Part shown: positions 40,983-54,960 of the stretch, piece by piece
How the letters are laid out: every line of letters begins with the position of its first letter
Numbering within the stretch: the first letter of the stretch is position 1
NCBI RefSeq assembly: GCF_020184175.1
Contig: NC_065531.1
Coordinates: 69,658,604-69,722,603 of the forward strand
Direction of reading: 5' to 3'
From: Aphis gossypii
Taxonomy: Eukaryota; Arthropoda; Insecta; Hemiptera; Aphididae
Length of the DNA stretch: 64,000 nt
Notes under the pieces: generated by a model
The model's input: only the letters and a program-made list of their open reading frames with translations
The model's database searches: none
Told to the model about the DNA's origin: nothing
Translations under genes and position numbers: made by a program

Positions 40983-41220
40983 AAATTCTGAGCGGAGCAA
41001 TGAATGTAGGTACAATAATTTGTTTTTTTTTTGTTTTGTATGTATTTGTAATTGTATTATTCTTTGTATATATATTTATTTATTTATTTTTATCTGTTAA
41101 TTTTAGTCTAAAATCATGTTTATATACAAAAATGTCTTGATACGAACAATAATACAAAAGTACATGATAAGTTTCGATAAAATACTTCGATTTTAAGCTT
41201 TGAGGGATGTTTGTATTTTA
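40983..41220 (+). repeat. Dispersed repeat family A, copy
   Basis: Head ATTCTGAGCGGAGCAATGAA followed by TGTAGGTACAATAATTTG, later ACATGATAAGTTTCGATAAA, ATACTTCGATTTTAAGC and TTTGAGGGATG, in the same order as in the copy at 39553. Confidence 0.65.
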
Positions 41221-44200
41221 TAAAAGTAAAAATTAAAAATGCCTTTTTTTAGTAGGTACTTTTTTAATCTAAATAACAAATAAAAAATTAAAGAAAAACT
41301 GGTGAGCTAAACCAGATTTTGACTAAATTTATTTTTTATAATTCAAAAACAAATAACCGTAGAAATTTAAAATTCCCACTAAATATTTATATTATTATTT
41401 TTTATAAATGGTATAATTTTCAAAATATTTTGACTTTTTTGAAGCTATTTATTATAGTGTAAAAATTATCTCGTTATAAAGGATTCAACCGCTATAGTAA
41501 AATAAAATAAGAGACAACAAATTTATGCGAGTCATTTCACTCGTACTTTATCAATCGTTTTTATTGTAATCTAATAAGACTTACCTACGTATAAGGTACG
41601 TGATTTACTGTAATACAAGAATATATTTGATATTCAATCCATTTATAACACTTTTATAAAGACTGAAAAGTAAGATAAATTAAAAAAGTAAAATTCTAAC
41701 CTTCATAGGTTATAAATGTAAAATGGCCCATTATTTTTAATGAGTTTTTTAAATTTATAGAATTCAAATATAATTTTTTTTTTAACTAAGTCATGACAAA
41801 TCGTAAACTGCATAATAATTATAGCGAATTCCTATCTAGAATAGGTACTAATGAATATTATTTTAATAACAATTTTAATGAATACAATCATAATAACTTC
41901 TCATGATTCTCTCGGAGTAATAAAGAGTAAATGGTTTCATTAAATTAATTTTCTATATTAAAAAGAAATTCCTATGTAATAATAACTAATAAGTAAATAA
42001 TAAAGCTACATAATTTTCATAACCTATGGGGACATACTCCCCAAAATGTTAAGCGTTAAACTGTGAGCGAAAAATATGAAATTATTATTACTAGACAAAA
42101 AAACTAAAAAAAAAAGGTTTTTTAACGAAGGGAGTTACGTCTCCGTTGTACCCTGGCCGGCTATTTTAAATTTTTGTATATAATGTATTGTATTCGACTA
42201 ATTAAATTAAATGGCCTAACGTGTTAGAACACACCATTTAATCAAAATGTAAGCATATACAATATACATAGGTATATTATTTTCATATTGAGTAAGTATA
42301 CATTTTTTTGTTTTTAATTTTCATTATTAATTTATTGTTGTAATATCAACTATTTCTGACCGAATAATAAATTATTTTGAAAGTGGTCAAATCCTTTTCA
42401 GCAATTATTGTATTACCATGATGAACAAATATTATGTCATAATTTTCAAATAAAATTATTATATTAAACCTGCATGTTATGTTTAAGAACTCTTAGCTAT
42501 ACGCAAATGACAAACATATATAATAACATAGTGATAATAGTTTTAGTCCAGCTGTTTAAATTAAATATTATCCATTTAATTAAAAGTTATAGATATATAT
42601 TTTTATTCGTTTTTTGTCTTTAATAATAGTTATACTGTTATTTACAATAATGTAATTTTAAATGCATTATTATAATACTAGTATTACTATTATTATACAT
42701 AATATACGGAGAAAACATTACATTAAACTAAAAATATATTTTGTAGCTCATCAGATAACCATACAGTATATATTATTATAATAATAGCTAACTTAAAATA
42801 TATTTTATACAAACTTTACATATTTATTTTAATTTTCATAGTTTCGTTAACGTCAAAAATTTGACGATCATAATATTATATTACATAAAAGTTTTTGTTT
42901 AAAACGAACAATTTTAAAAAACATTTTACCAACAACTCACCAAAATTACAAATTACAAAATCTATACAAAATACATTTTAAGTTACCTACCTATTATTAT
43001 ACTCATTTATTTAATGGATACGAGGTAACCGATAATGGACATTTCATGTGAATAATAAATACAAATATGCAAGCCAATGTGGATATCAATACAGATTATA
43101 TGTTATTATTACTTGAATATATAAATAGTCAAACTAAATGCTTTATAATATTTACCTTTGAATAAATATTTTACATAATATATGTAATAGTTATTACATT
43201 TCCATGGTTTTATTATAAAATTAACGTACCCAAAGTGATTTTATCAATAATCAATTATGTAACTATATTGACTATAAACACATTTTAAATTATTATATTA
43301 TCTCGCATTATGTTTCCATTGTACCCATCATTATGCACATGTACCATTTAATATTATTTGAAATACTATGCAAACATGATAATAATATACTTTTTAATGA
43401 AACTATACCATTAAAGTGAGAATTAGGATGAAATAAAATTATATAAATAATAATTTGCGAATGCTGTAAGTAGTTTTATTTTAAATGAAGATTAAAACAA
43501 AATAAAACCATCTTAGTGAACATTTTAAAGTCATCATTCATAGAAATTAAACAAAATGCTTTTAAAACTCAAAGCATATAAAATAATAGCGAGAGTTTAA
43601 TCACTTAAAATACAAATCAACCAATGCATTATTAATTCAAAATACGTGTGCCAAAAAGTTTCAAAGCAAACAGATAAAAAAGTAATTAACAAAATACGAA
43701 TCGAGAATATTTCACAATGCGCTTGAGTATAATATTACCCACAGGGGATATTACGAGACTAAGACAACTTCAACTAAATCTGGTCCCTAAGAATTATTTT
43801 TAATCACAACTCGTAAAGTTAAAAAATATATGCGTATGCTTATAAATCGAGTAGTAGAACAATTTAAATATGTAAAATACTAATCGTAATAGAATTTAAA
43901 TGACACTTTAAGTTATATAAGTTGCTATATAGCATAGAATTTTAAAGTTTATTTTAAACAAAACATATATTTTAGATTTGTTGCGATCATAGAATTACAA
44001 CTTTAAAAACAATTTTCCTCATTTTTCATGATAAAAATAAAATAAAATATACACATAACAGTTATTATTAATAGTATAGTATGTACAATACAGCATATAT
44101 ATATATATATATAAAAGGCCAAAAATTTATAAAAAGTCTTAATTTCAATTTAGAATTTAGAATTTGATAGTATACTTTATTGTCATATTATTGGTTTAGT

Positions 44201-47200
44201 TATTGATTCAATATTTTATTAATTTTATTTTTATTCTAATATAAGTAATTTTAGTTTAATTTTTTTCCGTTTATTAAAAATTACCTAAGTTGTTGCGTTT
44301 AATTAAAAACTGAAGTCGATTTAATATTTTCCAAAATAAATAAAATTTGTCAGCATAAAAAAATAAAAGTGTAATAATTTATTATTTATTGCATAATTGT
44401 TATCATTTGTTTCAGAAATTGAAGATAACTACCAAATAAAAATGACAGTATTGTTTTATAGCCTCTGAGTGCAATGCGTAGCGCTAACGTAAAATAAGAT
44501 TTAGATATTGGATAATGTATCTTATGGTTCTTATATAATACAAGCTTTATGCTTTTCTTAATTAACCATTATTCATTTAAACAACAATGTTTTATTTGCA
44601 ACTTATAAGATAGGCTGAAAAAATACATGTTCAAAATACACAAACAATCCGCATAATAGGTAGTAATGTACAATATTACAAAACGAAAATTAATGACGAA
44701 GAACACTATTAAATTAACTTTTGAACAGAACATGTCATGCTTGAGTAAAAACTTAACGAACATTTACGTCGTAAATTTATAAAACCATGTGACTTTTTTC
44801 GATAAGTTAACGTTTTTCAATCTATACATTTTATTGGTTTAAAATTTTACCTAACTATTTTCAAATATAATGAAAAAAAAACTCATTACTATAATAAATC
44901 GTATAACATTGAGTATTTTTTCCTACAGTAATAAATCACTTGGCTCTATGTAGATTTTATGTATCTACACAACATTATAGATGGAAATTTAAAATTGTTC
45001 ATAATGAATACTATACCTACCTAATTTTATACTTGTTAATGAACCATAGCAATATCATATAAATTATTCAATATTTAAAGTTAGTGTAGTTGTACCATGT
45101 GTTTTTATATCTACACAAAAATTATATATTCGTCAAATGCTTTTACTTAAATAACACTTATCGTATAAGAAAGCAATATTGAGTAATTTGTATTCCAGGT
45201 GAACTTCAAAAGTTACGGGTAATACCACATATGATAAGAGGTTAACTACCAAACTTTTTTATTTTGTACAACATTTACAAGCAACAAAAGTTGTTTGGAA
45301 TAACAATATTAAGCTCAAAACTACTAACATTTGTAAATAGCTTAAAATAAATAACATGAAAATAATAACACTTCTCTTATTTCCAATCCAATGCACTTTC
45401 ATACAAGATAATGTATATAAAAAAATATTGGTCAAAATAAAGCATTTTATTTTAAAATTAAATAAATATACAATAATAAAATTAATCTTGATTGAGCTTT
45501 GTGCAATGTGCATACATTTAATATTTCAAAAAAGCATTTTAATATCCATTCCATCTTTTTTGAGATAAAACCCTAAATAAAATCCTAACCAAATCTACAC
45601 ATAGAAAAGAATCTGACATTTTTAGTCAATGAATAAAACATAAGATTAAACGAATGGTACTTACTCGTAGACTTTGTAGGTTTCTTTTTTTTTTTTTTTG
45701 CTTCTATTATAATTCAACAACCACCTAAAACTCCTTACTTTATAGTAATTCTATCTTAGTAAAATAAGCGCTGGGACAATGTACTTTATTATTTAACTGA
45801 TATATAATATATACGTACTATAATTAGAATTATTAAGAAACTGTTATATTATGTAACTATTTTATATACGATAAATGTTATATACTATTATCAATTGAAT
45901 TACCGTTTATCATTAAATAAACGGTAAACAGTATTGTGGTGTAAGTACTTAGTACACACTAAATATAACTTGTTTAAATTAAATGTTGTTTTTTTCTACT
46001 TGTCATTATGCTCCGACAGCAGCAGAGCTTGATAAATTTATTTGGAGAGGCTGAAGCCCAAGATCAATTTTTCCATATGCTTTATTATTTGTACGAATAA
46101 AATATAGCTTAAATAAATAAAGCAATGAGCAAAATTTAATTATTTAACTTTTATAGACTGCTTTTTAAAACAATAAACACTCATTGTTTTGAATAGTTTT
46201 GAAACATTGAACATTGTGCACAGTTGTTTTTTAAAAAACATAGGTACGCTATAAAGTTTATGTGGTTCTAATATTCCATATAAATTCTATTACCATAATT
46301 TTATTTTACTCTTATGGATTTAATTTTTTAGTTTTTAGAATAATAACCTGATAAATGAATAATTATGATTTTAAACAGAATTAATTACATCTTTAAATGT
46401 TATACTATATAAGTATTACACAATATTACCTACTTGTAAATGATAAAAAATATCCATTAGTTTTCAATATCCAGTTAGAATTTAAAAATAAATCATATCA
46501 TTCAAATAAATATAAAAAGCGTACGGTTAAGGTATTGTCAAAATACCGACCACAATTATTATTAATTTCTTCCCTCAGTTCAATTCTTATTCTGAATATC
46601 GCCAAGTTTTTAAGTATTATAATATGAATTTCAATTTTTTTCATGGTTATGAAAAAGGGGTATCTATATAACATAGTTAATTATTTATTAAATAAAAATG
46701 AATAATATTTTTTACGTAATTCACAAGAACCATAATGCACATTATAGTACTATAACACACAAATACCAATTTATTTTTATCTGAAATTATATTATTGAGA
46801 AATATTTATGTATAATTTCTATCAAATATAATAATAAAGCATTCCGCTAAAGTTTAAAAATTGAATTTTACGATTATTTAATAATAGTATATTTTAATAT
46901 AAATGTTATATAGCTAATATTTAATTGTCCATATTATATTTTTAAAAAGATTGTCTAATATGTACTATGTATGTTTATACAATAGTTTAGAGACGATTAA
47001 AATAATTTATAATTTTCAACAATAATGCTAAAATCTCCAATTTAAAAATACATGTACGTCTAACAGTGAATAGTATACAATTAAACTGAAAATTTCATGG
47101 CACCTTATATAGCTGCTACACTGCAGCAAAGAAATATTTTTTAGTTCATTTTTATATACCACGATTATGTACCATAAATAATATATCCCGATATACTTTC

Positions 47201-47738
47201 TTACCTATAAGTCTATTCTTAAGTGCAATCACAAACTTTTCAAATCTTTTTTCAATTCAAGCGTTAACAGCACTGGACTATTTGGGTAGTTGGGTGTCAA
47301 TTGACTCACTATGAATAACTGTTGCCTGTACGCAATAGAAATATCGCCAATATTAACCATCGGTTTCTTTTTCGTATGTATACCTAGGTGTCATATTAAG
47401 ATCTATTTAATTTTAATTTTTTTTTTTTAACATTATTATTGGTTTATCATAAATTATTTTAATTTTTGTACTTTTAAATAAAATAAATTACATTTTACTT
47501 TGATAAGTATAATCTTAAGACAAATCCTGAATCTAAAATGACGAGTAATTTATGAATAACTCTTACTTTAATTATCAAATATTATGATCTATACTATAAT
47601 ACCAAGTCCCGATTTTTTATCACTTATACAAATCTAATTAAAATAGTTGTAACGATTCAAATCATCCATTTTTTTAAGAAAAAAAAATCATTTTAAAAAT
47701 TAACCATAACGGTTTATTCAATAAATTACACAGTTTTT
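41221..47738. other. AT-rich spacer, no gene seen
   Basis: Includes a 9-bp inverted repeat ATTAAATGG...CCATTTAAT near 42207-42243, the perfect hairpin at 45900 and a GC-richer fragment at 46008-46065 (GGAGAGGCTGAAGCCCAAG), possibly a transposon scrap. Open frames of 64-84 codons have no domains. Confidence 0.55.
45900..45927. repeat. Perfect 11-bp inverted repeat with 6-base loop
   Basis: TTACCGTTTAT, spacer CATTAA, ATAAACGGTAA. A compact perfect hairpin in an otherwise featureless AT-rich stretch. There is no T tract after it and no transcript evidence. Confidence 0.8.
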
Positions 47739-47831
47739 ATTACACGATAGATCACATATGACATTATGAATCGTTCAATAGATCTCCTATTACATTTTCA
47801 ATCGTGTGGTAGATCGCATATTACATGAATG
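47739..47831 (+). repeat. Three 31-bp imperfect tandem repeats
   Basis: Units at 47739-47769, 47770-47800 and 47801-47831 share the core TAGATCNCNTATTACAT in register. Neighbouring units agree at about 20 of 31 positions, so the array is old. No wider array was seen. Confidence 0.7.
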
Positions 47832-48246
47832 CCCCACTATACAGTATTATAAAATAACTTAGCTTCACTGGACCGCTGTATAAAACAAATTCTGTTTTAA
47901 AATCTAATCCTTTAATTTGTTTCAAAACTTTATTATGCTAATTGTTCAGAAAATACTATTATATATATTTTATATATTTGGGTTCATAGATGTAGTACGA
48001 TGTTTGAAACATTGTAAAGAATTTTTGATATAACCATCTAGGTATAGTACATCCTACATTATACAATCACATCACATTGTGAAAAATAAATTAATAATAT
48101 TATTTATTAAATTGTTTAATGTATTTAGAACTCAAAAATACTGTATAACTAAAGACTATCGAATTTACATTTAAAATTTATTTGATATTGTGGTAAATAT
48201 TATCATAATACTAGGGAATAATATTAAACAATAAATTAAGTATATT

Positions 48247-48387
48247 ATGTATCTTACTACGGTTATTAAGCGCTTCCTAAGGGATCCAAACATACAAATT
48301 ATGATCAAAAGAATTCATTATTCTAACAGTATTCAGGCTGTATTAGAATTATTAATACCTGACAAACATAATCGACTAATTATGTAA
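48247..48387 (+). other. Unassigned 46-codon frame ending at a strong donor match
   Basis: From ATG at 48247 the frame includes MYLTTVIKRFLRDPNIQIM and SNSIQAVLELLIPDKHNRLI, with mixed codon use unlike its AT-rich flanks. Its TAA stop overlaps a GTAAGT donor (48384-48389), so it could be an exon ending at 48383 with two bases of a split codon. An upstream in-frame stop precedes the ATG. No protein family recognised; a transposon scrap is a fair alternative. Confidence 0.25.
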
Positions 48388-49264
48388 GTACATAATAACT
48401 TTTGTTCTATATTTTTTATAGAAAATTATCTTCTATTATATCATAATACATACCTATTTATTAATTATTTAGCCTATAATAGTATAATGTATGCATATAT
48501 TTTGTTACCTAATCAAAGATTTATAAATTAATTAGTTATCGTCATTTTTGTCCTTTAATACAACAACAAAATAGGTACAAATTTATGTGACATAATAATA
48601 CCTACGTCAAAATTTAAAATTTCACTTATTATTTTTTATTTATTCAAATACTTTATTACCTAACCTTGATGATATATGTATTATATATAATGTATATTAT
48701 ATAACCATGTTATCCTATCAATTAAGTTAGCATATTCTATATCCTGATATTCCAATTGTTATCAAGATAATTAAATTTTACTTAAATTTTACAAAATTTA
48801 ATTTCAATATTCATTTCCATGAATATCTATGTTTTAATAAACACAGTACTTAATTAAAAATATTTTTGTGAGCAAAACTACATTTTGTTAAAATTCGAAC
48901 ATTTACATAATATTATTTTCACACAAAGTTGTGTACAATGATGAATTTAAATTGTGTAATTTTTCAATTTTTCATATACAATATAAATAATAATATATTA
49001 TTATAAATATCATCAGTATATTATATACACCGAAAGATTAAACGGTATCATCTTTTTCGTTTATAAATACTTCCTAATAAAATTATAATTTAATCAAAAA
49101 TTGTATCATCTAACTTTCTGTATGACTATAGTATACGATAAATTAAAATAAAAACCTTAAATAAAATACATGAGACTGATACAAAGAAAAACTTCTGTGT
49201 AAAATTTATAGAGAGCAGAATTATTTTATTTTGACACAGTTTAAAAAAAATAATAATAATTATA

Positions 49265-49272
49265 CTTTAAAA
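49265..49272. repeat. 8-bp target-site duplication, left copy
   Basis: CTTTAAAA directly precedes the hAT MITE and is repeated exactly at 49621-49628. Confidence 0.9.
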
Positions 49273-49620
49273 CAGGGGTCGCCAAACTTTTCAAACAAGG
49301 TTAGGTTAGGTCCTGGTCAATCCCTGGTGATCGACATCCAAGTTAATTAGCAAAAAAAAAATGTCTACAAAGAATAATTATTTATTGTTTTTATAATTAA
49401 ATAATATAATTATAATAAGAATTTAAGTATCGTTACAATAATAACACACAAGAATAAGGGGAAAAAATTTTAATTTATTTATGTGATAAGTGGATAATGG
49501 TTTTCTGCAAGTTCCGCATTACCGGATTATTTATTACGACAATCTACCGATAATTGTAAAATTAATTTTCATAGCGATCGACCTATATTCCTAGAAAGAT
49601 CCACTGTTTGGCGACCCCTG
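49273..49620 (-). mobile_element. Non-autonomous hAT element (MITE), intact ends
   Basis: A 348-bp element with perfect 15-bp terminal inverted repeats, CAGGGGTCGCCAAAC at 49273-49287 and its complement at 49606-49620. It is flanked by a perfect 8-bp target-site duplication, CTTTAAAA at 49265-49272 and 49621-49628. The 8-bp duplication and the CAGGGGTCG end are diagnostic of hAT transposition. There is no coding capacity. Read on the minus strand it shares internal blocks with the copy at 3801-4025, e.g. GGTCGATCGCTA followed by GAAAATTAATTTTAC, and GGATGTCGATC. The perfect duplication and ends indicate a comparatively recent insertion. Confidence 0.93.
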
Positions 49621-49628
49621 CTTTAAAA

Positions 49629-52609
49629 CAATTAGGTACAAAGATCACTTAAATTAACTATAGTCTATAATACTAACATAAATAAATAAATTATACATAT
49701 AGTAGCCAAGATAAATAGGAATTTTCACATTTATTATAATTTATTGATCTTTCTCTATTTATGCAATGAGCTAAAATATAAAGAATGAAAATTGAAAGAA
49801 TACGCCTTCATGGATAAAAAAAAGTTTGCATTACTACTTTTAAGTTACTCTATTTTCAACAATTTCCAATTTTTTTTAAGTAATTAACGTTAGTTTCAGT
49901 GATGTTGACTTTAAATTTTTTATTTTTATTCTTAAATTGCGGATTTTGCAATAAACTTACGCGTATTTATAGATAGGGAACATTTTTCTGATTTTTATTT
50001 AATGCTTTAGTTAGAAAGTAAGTATTAGCAGACAATGCCACATGATAAGATAAATAAAAATAAATACTATGATATTTTCTACCAAACTCGATATTCGATG
50101 TATTTAAAAATGATTTAAAGTTCAATAATTTCAATGATAATTATTTTTTAAGCATACAATTAATTTTATTTTAAGTGTCAAAAAATTAAGATCAATTTAT
50201 TAACTGTATTCTATAACTATTGGATCAAGTCTCTATAGACAATAATTAAATAAAATAATTTTCATAGTTAGTTTTGAGATTCATGACAAAGGGCTTTAGC
50301 TCGTAAGTCATAATAGTATAACAAGTTTTACTATAAGTAAAAAAAAATTATAGTATCCTCTGAAATAAGAATAAACATTAATAATTTAATAGATAAAAGA
50401 TAAAAACAGTTTCTTTTAAATTAAATTAAATAAAAATATAGTAAATAATAAAAAACAAGTCAAGCTCCCATTTTCTTATGAATTTTTAATTTAAATTTTT
50501 TAATTTAAACTGTCTAAATCTCTATAATAAGTGTCTCAAAAAACTGCTGGCATATTTATATTTCAATAAAATTTAAATTATTTAATATAATTTACAAGAC
50601 TAAAAAATAAATAAAAATAATACAAAAATGTTTTTATTAAAAATAATACAAATGATATTAATTACTTTTTATGAGTTAAAAACTATATGAGTAGGTGTCA
50701 AAAATAATAATTTCTATATTTTAAAAGTTAAATAATACTATCAAAAAATTAATTCCATCCGATCAGATAAAAACTTTGTACTTAGCATATTTCTCCTTTC
50801 AGCGAATGTCTGTAGACCAAATGCTTCGACAACAGGAGAATAATGTATTACACCTATTCATTTTTATAATATTTTTTTTGTATTATTAACTGTGTAGGTA
50901 GTTCAATGTTATAGTTTTCATAAGTTTAATATATCTTACAGCATATTGAGTCTCATTCTGCGTATATATAAAAGTACTTTAGTATTTATGATATTATATG
51001 AATTCAAACTGTTGAAATTATGTACAAAAACAAATATTTGTATATACCTACTTAATACTTATTATCCATGAAAATTTACCAATAAAAAAGGTAAATGTTT
51101 CATACAATTGATTGTTTGACACGAACTATTTAAGAGGTTATTATATTGAATGTTAGCGCACAATAGGTACATTACTTTATTTTCACAAATAAGTGATGAC
51201 AGAGTTACTTCCGGTTATTACTTTGACTCCATGTTGTCCACAAACAATTTTATATGTTACGTTTAATAAACGAACGTTTTTACAGTGAGTTAACAATAGA
51301 AAAGAAAATAAGAAAGCTTCGTATAAAGTAATTTGTCTGGAAAATCGCATACGAACTGAACCACAAAAAATACCAAAAAAAATTGCAAAAATACGGATTG
51401 TACGGCAAGATCATTATTGAATGGATTTTATATTTCATTTGATTAGTTTTCATAAAAATGCGCTTGAAGAGTTTTTAAAAATACGTATGATTAACTAATT
51501 CAATGTCTTAACAATTTCTAATTGTATACGTTAAAACAAAAATATCTATTAGATCTAATTTTAATTTTACCACTTAATACACTTAATTTTAATGAGTTGA
51601 AGTAGGTACTATACATTTGGTAATGACTTAAATATTTTAATATTTATAAGAACAATTAGAAGAAATTTAATGTAAAAACGTATAATAGTCAATAGACACC
51701 TATAATTAGTTATCTTAGTATAATTTTTATTATTTATCAAAAATTATAAATGATGGAAACTAGAAATATTCTGCTTACACTTAAATAATCATTTCCTATG
51801 ACAATAAAATTTATAAAATATTTAGACTTATTTTAAACTATTTACTATAGGAATTTGAAATTATCGATTTATATTGATAAAAAATATTACAATCGATAAA
51901 AAAGTTTAAATATTTAGAACGAGATTTTTTATACATTTTACTTTTAGTAATTTAAAAATATCAATAATACATTGGCATCTTATTTTTTAATACAAACATA
52001 AAGCATGAAGTTTGAAAATTGACAAATTTCGTCAAAATTTGAACATTAGCAAGTTATTTTATAACTTAAGTTCATAATATTTTTAATTTTAATAACTATA
52101 ATGATTGAAAATTTAATACATATACTTATCCTATAGGTTTTTTTTACTACCAGTAAATATATAAAATATTCGTACACGTAATATTTTTAAAAAATATGTT
52201 GATACAATTTAATATCTATTAAATGAAAAATATTATGATTTATCCTTTCATAATTTTTAGTTATTTTGATATAATTCCAAAATACTATTCATAGAGACTT
52301 TAAACTTTTTGTTACTACGAATATATTATTATTTACACAATAACGTTTTCAAAATATTCGGATTAATCTTAAACTGTTTATAATTTAACAAAACTATTCA
52401 CAACGTTTTACAATCCTCGTTTCCCGTGGGCTTAAAAGTTAATAACAATAATGAATGATATAATATTATAATAATTATTATATAAATATAATATTATAAT
52501 ATAAGATTTGTTTTTGAAAAACTTAGTTCAACCTACTGTATTATTAAAATAGAAAAATTAATTACTATAATAAGAACATAGAAATGTAATAAAATAACCT
52601 TCGAAATAG
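49629..52609. other. AT-rich spacer, no gene seen
   Basis: A good 3' splice-site match (TTTCTCCTTTCAG, AG at 50801-50802) is followed by short open frames only. Nothing else is supportable. Confidence 0.5.
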
Positions 52610-52785
52610 GTATAGGCTGACAGACCGTCTCTGCTTAAAATTATTTTGATTCAATGATTTATCATTTAATTCAAATTTAACACATCCATTAAACTTTAAA
52701 GTGACTTACTCAATGATGAAATACCTTCAACACTTATTAGTTATTGTATACAGATATACGACAAAGAGAATTCCCCGATTTTTTT
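52610..52785 (+). repeat. Dispersed repeat family B, copy 2
   Basis: Same block order as copy 1: CTGACAGACCGTCTCTGCTT, then CAATGATTTATCATTTAATT, AATTTAACACATCCATTA, AGTGACTTACTCAATGA and GAGAATTCCCCGATTTTT. Same orientation as the other two copies, with small indels between blocks. Confidence 0.75.
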
Positions 52786-54233
52786 TTCAATTTTCACTAT
52801 TTTAAACAATAATTATTTTTATGTTTATATTTTTTCTTTTTCTTTTAAAAAAAAAACCCGTTTATTTTAATTATAAAGAAAGTCTCGACAAAATATCAAA
52901 GAAACTCTTAAGAGAGATATAGATTTAAATTTTAAAAACAAAAAAATTTATCACTATACGCAATTTAATAAATAAACTGTACAAATACAGTTGCTATCAA
53001 ATTTTAAATAACTAATGTTAATATAAATAATATATTAATTGTTTTTCATAGTTTCATACATAGATTATAGGTGCTACTTTTCATGTCAATATAATTACTA
53101 TCGAATGTAGGCTAGTAAGTAATAACATTATAACTGTTGACGCCTAACTTATGAATAAAAATAATAATAGTCATTGACGAAAATTAATTCCAGTTTAAAT
53201 GCTTGAAAATAGATTTTTATACGATATACCTACTTAAGTCTCTCATAAAAAATACTCTGCTATTTTCTAAATTATTTAACAAAACAAAACATTATAATCA
53301 TATTTAAATTATTATAATATTATATAATAATAAAAAAAGTTACAACTCTCTTATATCTTAAAGTTAATAACAAATATTATGTATCATCAATCAAAAAAGT
53401 TAAAAACAACAATGATGAAAATTTCTATCTATTTAACAATTCAAAAATGTAATCGGTTTTTTTTTCAAAAATATTATTATCTTTTAATTATACAAAATAA
53501 TATTTTCATAGATGTTATAGTACTTGGTGATATAACGACTAACGAGTACCTTTTAAAATAATCGCTCTATATCCGCAGGTGTATAATATTATAGGTACCT
53601 ACTTTTAATATATTCATTGTGCATACAAAATATATAAAATATATTGCAGTTGAGATTCAAGCACTTAACTCTAAGTGTTTATGAGAATAGACATATTATA
53701 TCATATTTCGCGTGATTACTTATTTGAATTAAAACGGTAGTTGTCGTTTATCAATGTATTATGATACTAATAATTTATCACCTCGTGTAAACCCAGTTAT
53801 TTGAAAAAGTGTTGTATATATATACGTGACCGTGTGCATATACGTAAACGTTTGTCGAAATCGATATTCGGCGATACGCAACACATCAATCCTTAAGGTC
53901 GACCATTATACTGAGATTTCACATAATCATTTGTTGATGACTACTAATGGAATTGTCCGTTAAGGATGATCAATATCTTGTAGGTATGACACATTTCTAG
54001 TATATTCGATGGATTTCATTTTTCTACATCGTACGGCGTGAAACGAAAACGCACATCAAATTCTCCTATACTCAATTTACGTTGTATTGGCAAATAATAA
54101 AAAAAAAATACTCTACTGTTGTCACGCACTTTCCAATAATAGTTGTTTCCGTTATTATATCCGCTGCAGCTCTCCTATCTATTTCGAATGACATATAATT
54201 AATAATATAAAAGTTATGGATACATGTACATGT

Positions 54234-54238
<5 letters not shown>
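52786..54238. other. AT-rich spacer; moderately complex stretch without a gene
   Basis: The stretch 53690-54170 is less AT-rich and has CpG motifs (TCGATATTCGGCGATACGC near 53861) but no usable frame. Possible conserved non-coding DNA. Confidence 0.45.

Positions 54239-54290
<52 letters not shown>
54239..54290. repeat. (TA)26 microsatellite
   Basis: Uninterrupted 52 bases of TA, the longest simple repeat in the window, followed by degenerate TATA-rich DNA to about 54340. Length is likely polymorphic and cruciform-prone. Confidence 0.95.
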
Positions 54291-54294
<4 letters not shown>

Positions 54295-54769
54295 TATATT
54301 TATAATATATATATGTATAGTTATATAATATTAATATATTATTACTCGTATACGGAACACTTATCGAATATTATATAACTTTAAGTTAAGGTAGGTACTT
54401 GTACATTTTATTAGGTATCTTTATTCTATATAGATTCCTAGACGGCTAGATCTTTGTTATAAATAAAACAACTAATAACACTATAATCAAAGAAAGTAGG
54501 CAATATTTTATTTTATCGGATGCGAGCTTAACCTCTAACGTACAGTAAGTGATAGTTAAATCATAATAATTGATTTTACAATAATATATGTGTATTTCTT
54601 ATGTTTTATTCACTCGTCTAAAGACACTTTTTCTAGTAAAATACACGTTCTGGTCATAAATTTCGTGGGAGGTTGCTAGTAACAAAATGGATCTATTTGG
54701 TACTTTTTAAAATAAACAGGATTATAAAATAAAATACAAATATATTTTGTTAAAACTATGATATTATTA

Positions 54770-54960
54770 TTGAAATAATTCTTTAGAGAACTTGTATACC
54801 AAAAAGTCAGACAGTCTTCATTCAAAATCGTTTTCCATCGTGTATAATAAATTATCATTGAATTCAAGTTTAACATATCCATTAGAGTGATCAATGACTA
54901 TATGTACCTAGACACCTAATATATAGACGTACAGGTGAGTGATTAACTACTTAACTGTTT
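54770..54960 (+). repeat. Dispersed repeat family B, copy 3
   Basis: More diverged copy: CAGACAGTCTTCATTCAAAA, AATTATCATTGAATTCAAG, TTTAACATATCCATTAGAG, GATCAATGACTATATG. The CCGAT tail block is lost. The open frame of 72 codons on the minus strand here is a repeat-derived shadow. Confidence 0.65.
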
